The notes under the pieces are model-generated. The model was not told the origin of the DNA and made no database searches. It saw nothing but the letters and a program-made list of their open reading frames with translations. A DNA stretch of 6,647 nucleotides, from positions 1 through 6,647 of the forward strand of contig DASTOB010000005.1 of the NCBI GenBank assembly GCA_035720425.1. Direction: 5' to 3'. The position numbers and the translations under genes are program-made. This document shows positions 6,201-6,647 of the stretch, piece by piece. How positions within the stretch are numbered: position 1 is the stretch's first letter; every line of letters begins with the position of its first letter. The stretch is from DASTOB01 sp035720425. Its GTDB lineage: Bacteria > Chloroflexota > Limnocylindria > Limnocylindrales > CSP1-4.

Positions 6201-6370
6201 GGGCGGCGACGCGGCTGGGCCGACTCCGCGTCGCCGAGGGCCAACCGGATGCCGCGGAGCGTCTGCTCGGTCCGATCTACGCGACGTTCACCGAAGGCTT
6301 CGCGACGGCGGATCTGGTCGAGGCCCGGGAGTTGCTGGCCGCGGTTTCGGGCGCTCCGTCCGCCGGCTGA
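3254..6370 (+). CDS. Class III adenylate/guanylate cyclase - STAND NTPase - TPR-like fusion protein
   Basis: The 1038-residue cytoplasmic signalling protein shows no membrane segment. Residues 12-180 form a class III cyclase domain. Metal-binding aspartates are D20 (FTDLEGST) and D63 (KTTGDG); purine-selecting K59 and D114 (DDFFG) favour ATP; N121 and R125 (VNRTAR) complete the site, so activity is expected. After a linker, a STAND-type NTPase begins near VVGRQVEL (204-211): Walker A GPGGTGKTT (230-238), Walker B LLVLDNFE (301-308), TSRE (332-335) and GLPLAIELAAARL (404-416). A winged-helix part with MDWSYDLL follows (about 450-530). Residues 560-1030 are Ala/Leu-rich helical hairpins, probably TPR-like. 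The cyclase and AfsR/LuxR-type ATPase pairing is common in Actinomycetota and Chloroflexota, including mycobacteria, though here no DNA-binding domain is seen at the C-terminus. ATG 3254 is the first start beyond the tRNA; ATG 3269 (15 bases later) is equally plausible. Neither has a good ribosome binding site. Confidence 0.93.
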   Translation: MDDERMDVGAAGAVTFLFTDLEGSTRLWEQFPDGMKAALRRHDAILRGAIEESKGRVVKTTGDGMMAVFEDPADAATASLTAQRGMALEAWADCGPLRVRMGVHAGAADQRADDFFGPTVNRTARIMAAGHGGQVLLSAAAADGARERLPSGAGLLDLGEHRLKDLGRPEHLFQLIHPDLASDFPPLSVVRPPGASLPSQAAAVVGRQVELKAVRSRLDDPSVRLLTLIGPGGTGKTTLAIRAADDLAPSLPDGVSFVDLSNARDTTAVLVAIARSIGLGDVIERTLLEELTDWLTDRRMLLVLDNFEQVTEAAGAVAQLLRDCPRLIVLVTSREALHVRAEHVYAVPPLGLPPEGLTRPSAASVEASEAVQLFLDRAQAVRPDFRLTDDNAGAIAEICRRLDGLPLAIELAAARLGLFSPEVLRDRLGDRLGLLRSGPRDLPERQQTLRATMDWSYDLLEAREQRLFEFLAVFADAEFGAIESVAAAVGTVDGIALDVLDGLGGLAEKSLIRQVDGQGGEPRVAMLETIREFAADRLDQRPDFGARVRRAHATYFADVAHGLRGQLTGNERETALATMAADVANLRIAWAFWVSAGDLEQLDKLADSLLILNDARGWYHDTVGLTSDMLRVLGAAASSPERVGQEIALRTSLARALMATKGVTQETEDAFTSAVELFERGANVGQQHSVLRGLASLYLFRGPSERAAELGAEILALGESGRHTGMRIDGHLLIGAHLTMAVDFARGLEHLDAAISLFTGAPTKARTMRVGNDPRVACYTTSAFTLWTLGYPDRAVERTDAALALAVELQHPFTSAFARFHAGLLRLWRRDPDVAHGLAVGLLEVAEEHGFRIWTAAGSCLLGAARVGLGRIDEGLADIRTGMELYQELRSPPVFWPFLLFVAAGASHAAGRPADGLGPLDIAIEILSPGSGATMLPELHVLKGDLLAAVAADEAAGRSDAEPWYRRALDRAIQLNARMTQLRAATRLGRLRVAEGQPDAAERLLGPIYATFTEGFATADLVEARELLAAVSGAPSAG

Positions 6371-6388
6371 CCGGGTCGGCTGACCGGG
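6364..6388. repeat. Direct repeat CGGCTGACCGGG overlapping the cyclase stop codon
   Basis: Exact copies lie at 6364-6375 and 6377-6388, and a decayed third (CGGCTGATCG) starts at 6392. The first copy contains the TGA stop of the cyclase gene, so TGA is repeated downstream. It is probably a slippage product. No convincing terminator hairpin with a T-run is seen in the 66-bp convergent gap. Confidence 0.6.
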
Positions 6389-6436
6389 CGGCGGCTGATC
6401 GAGCCTCCGCTGCGCGGTCCGCCTCGAGCGTCGAAC

Positions 6437-6647
6437 TCAGCGTTCCGCCGCGCCGTTCGGGGGCGACTCGCCGAGCGGCACGATTCGGCCCTCGATCCTC
6501 CCGGCGTCCGGGTACTCCTCGACGTGCGGGACGCCGATCTGTGCGAGCCCGAGGTCCGCCGCCGCGGCGTCGGTCAGGAACAGGTACGCGCGCGAGCCGA
6601 TCCGGTCACGAACCGTGTTCTTGAGCAGTCGATGGGCGACCGTCACC
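6437..6647 (-). CDS. Unidentified protein, C-terminal 69 residues only
   Basis: An open frame enters from the right edge on the minus strand and ends at TGA 6437-6439. The visible part reads VTVAHRLLKNTVRDRIGSRA, then YLFLTDAAAADLGLAQIGVP and a short polar tail ending PNGAAER. The mix of helix-like and strand-like segments (YLFLTD, GRIEGRIVPLG) and the codon bias look like a real globular protein. GTG 6644-6646 could be a start, but the helix seems to begin earlier, so the gene probably extends beyond the window. It converges on the cyclase gene with a 66-bp gap. I do not recognise the family. Confidence 0.55.
   Translation of the reverse strand, partial: VTVAHRLLKNTVRDRIGSRAYLFLTDAAAADLGLAQIGVPHVEEYPDAGRIEGRIVPLGESPPNGAAER

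Overview
The window is uniformly GC-rich with strongly G/C-ending codons. Two genes start with GTG, promoters look sigma70-like with weak -35 boxes, and one tRNA gene encodes its own CCA end. Together with a Ser/Thr/Pro-rich lipoprotein and a cyclase-STAND-TPR signalling protein, this suggests a soil or freshwater Actinomycetota or Chloroflexota genome. That placement is inference; no marker gene fixes it.

Left part (1-2300, minus strand): three genes read leftwards. First is a secreted lipoprotein of the LolA/LppX-like type (1466-2254), with a clear Shine-Dalgarno and an extended -10. Next is lipB, octanoyltransferase of lipoate biosynthesis (621-1406), which has its own extended -10 so close to its GTG that the mRNA may be leaderless. 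One base after the lipB stop comes a galactose-1-phosphate uridylyltransferase-like protein (1-619, cut by the window edge). This last protein has the GalT scaffold, but the active-site HxHxQ reads HLCLD.

Middle (about 2298-3091): nearly 800 bp without a credible gene. It is full of palindromes, hairpins and diverged direct repeats, several of them spaced 72-73 bp apart.

Right part (3092-6647): a strong promoter (TTGACC, 18 bp, TAGAAT) drives tRNA-Gly(CCC). It is followed after 42 nt by a 1038-residue fusion of a class III nucleotide cyclase, a STAND NTPase and a TPR-like helical region. No separate promoter or ribosome binding site is visible for the fusion gene, so it may be expressed by read-through from the tRNA. 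A convergent gene enters from the right edge and only its last 69 codons are present.

The window holds ordinary housekeeping and signalling genes. The points most worth a second look are the altered GalT-like active site, the repeat-rich gap, and the tRNA-cyclase arrangement. No defence, mobile or CRISPR system is visible.
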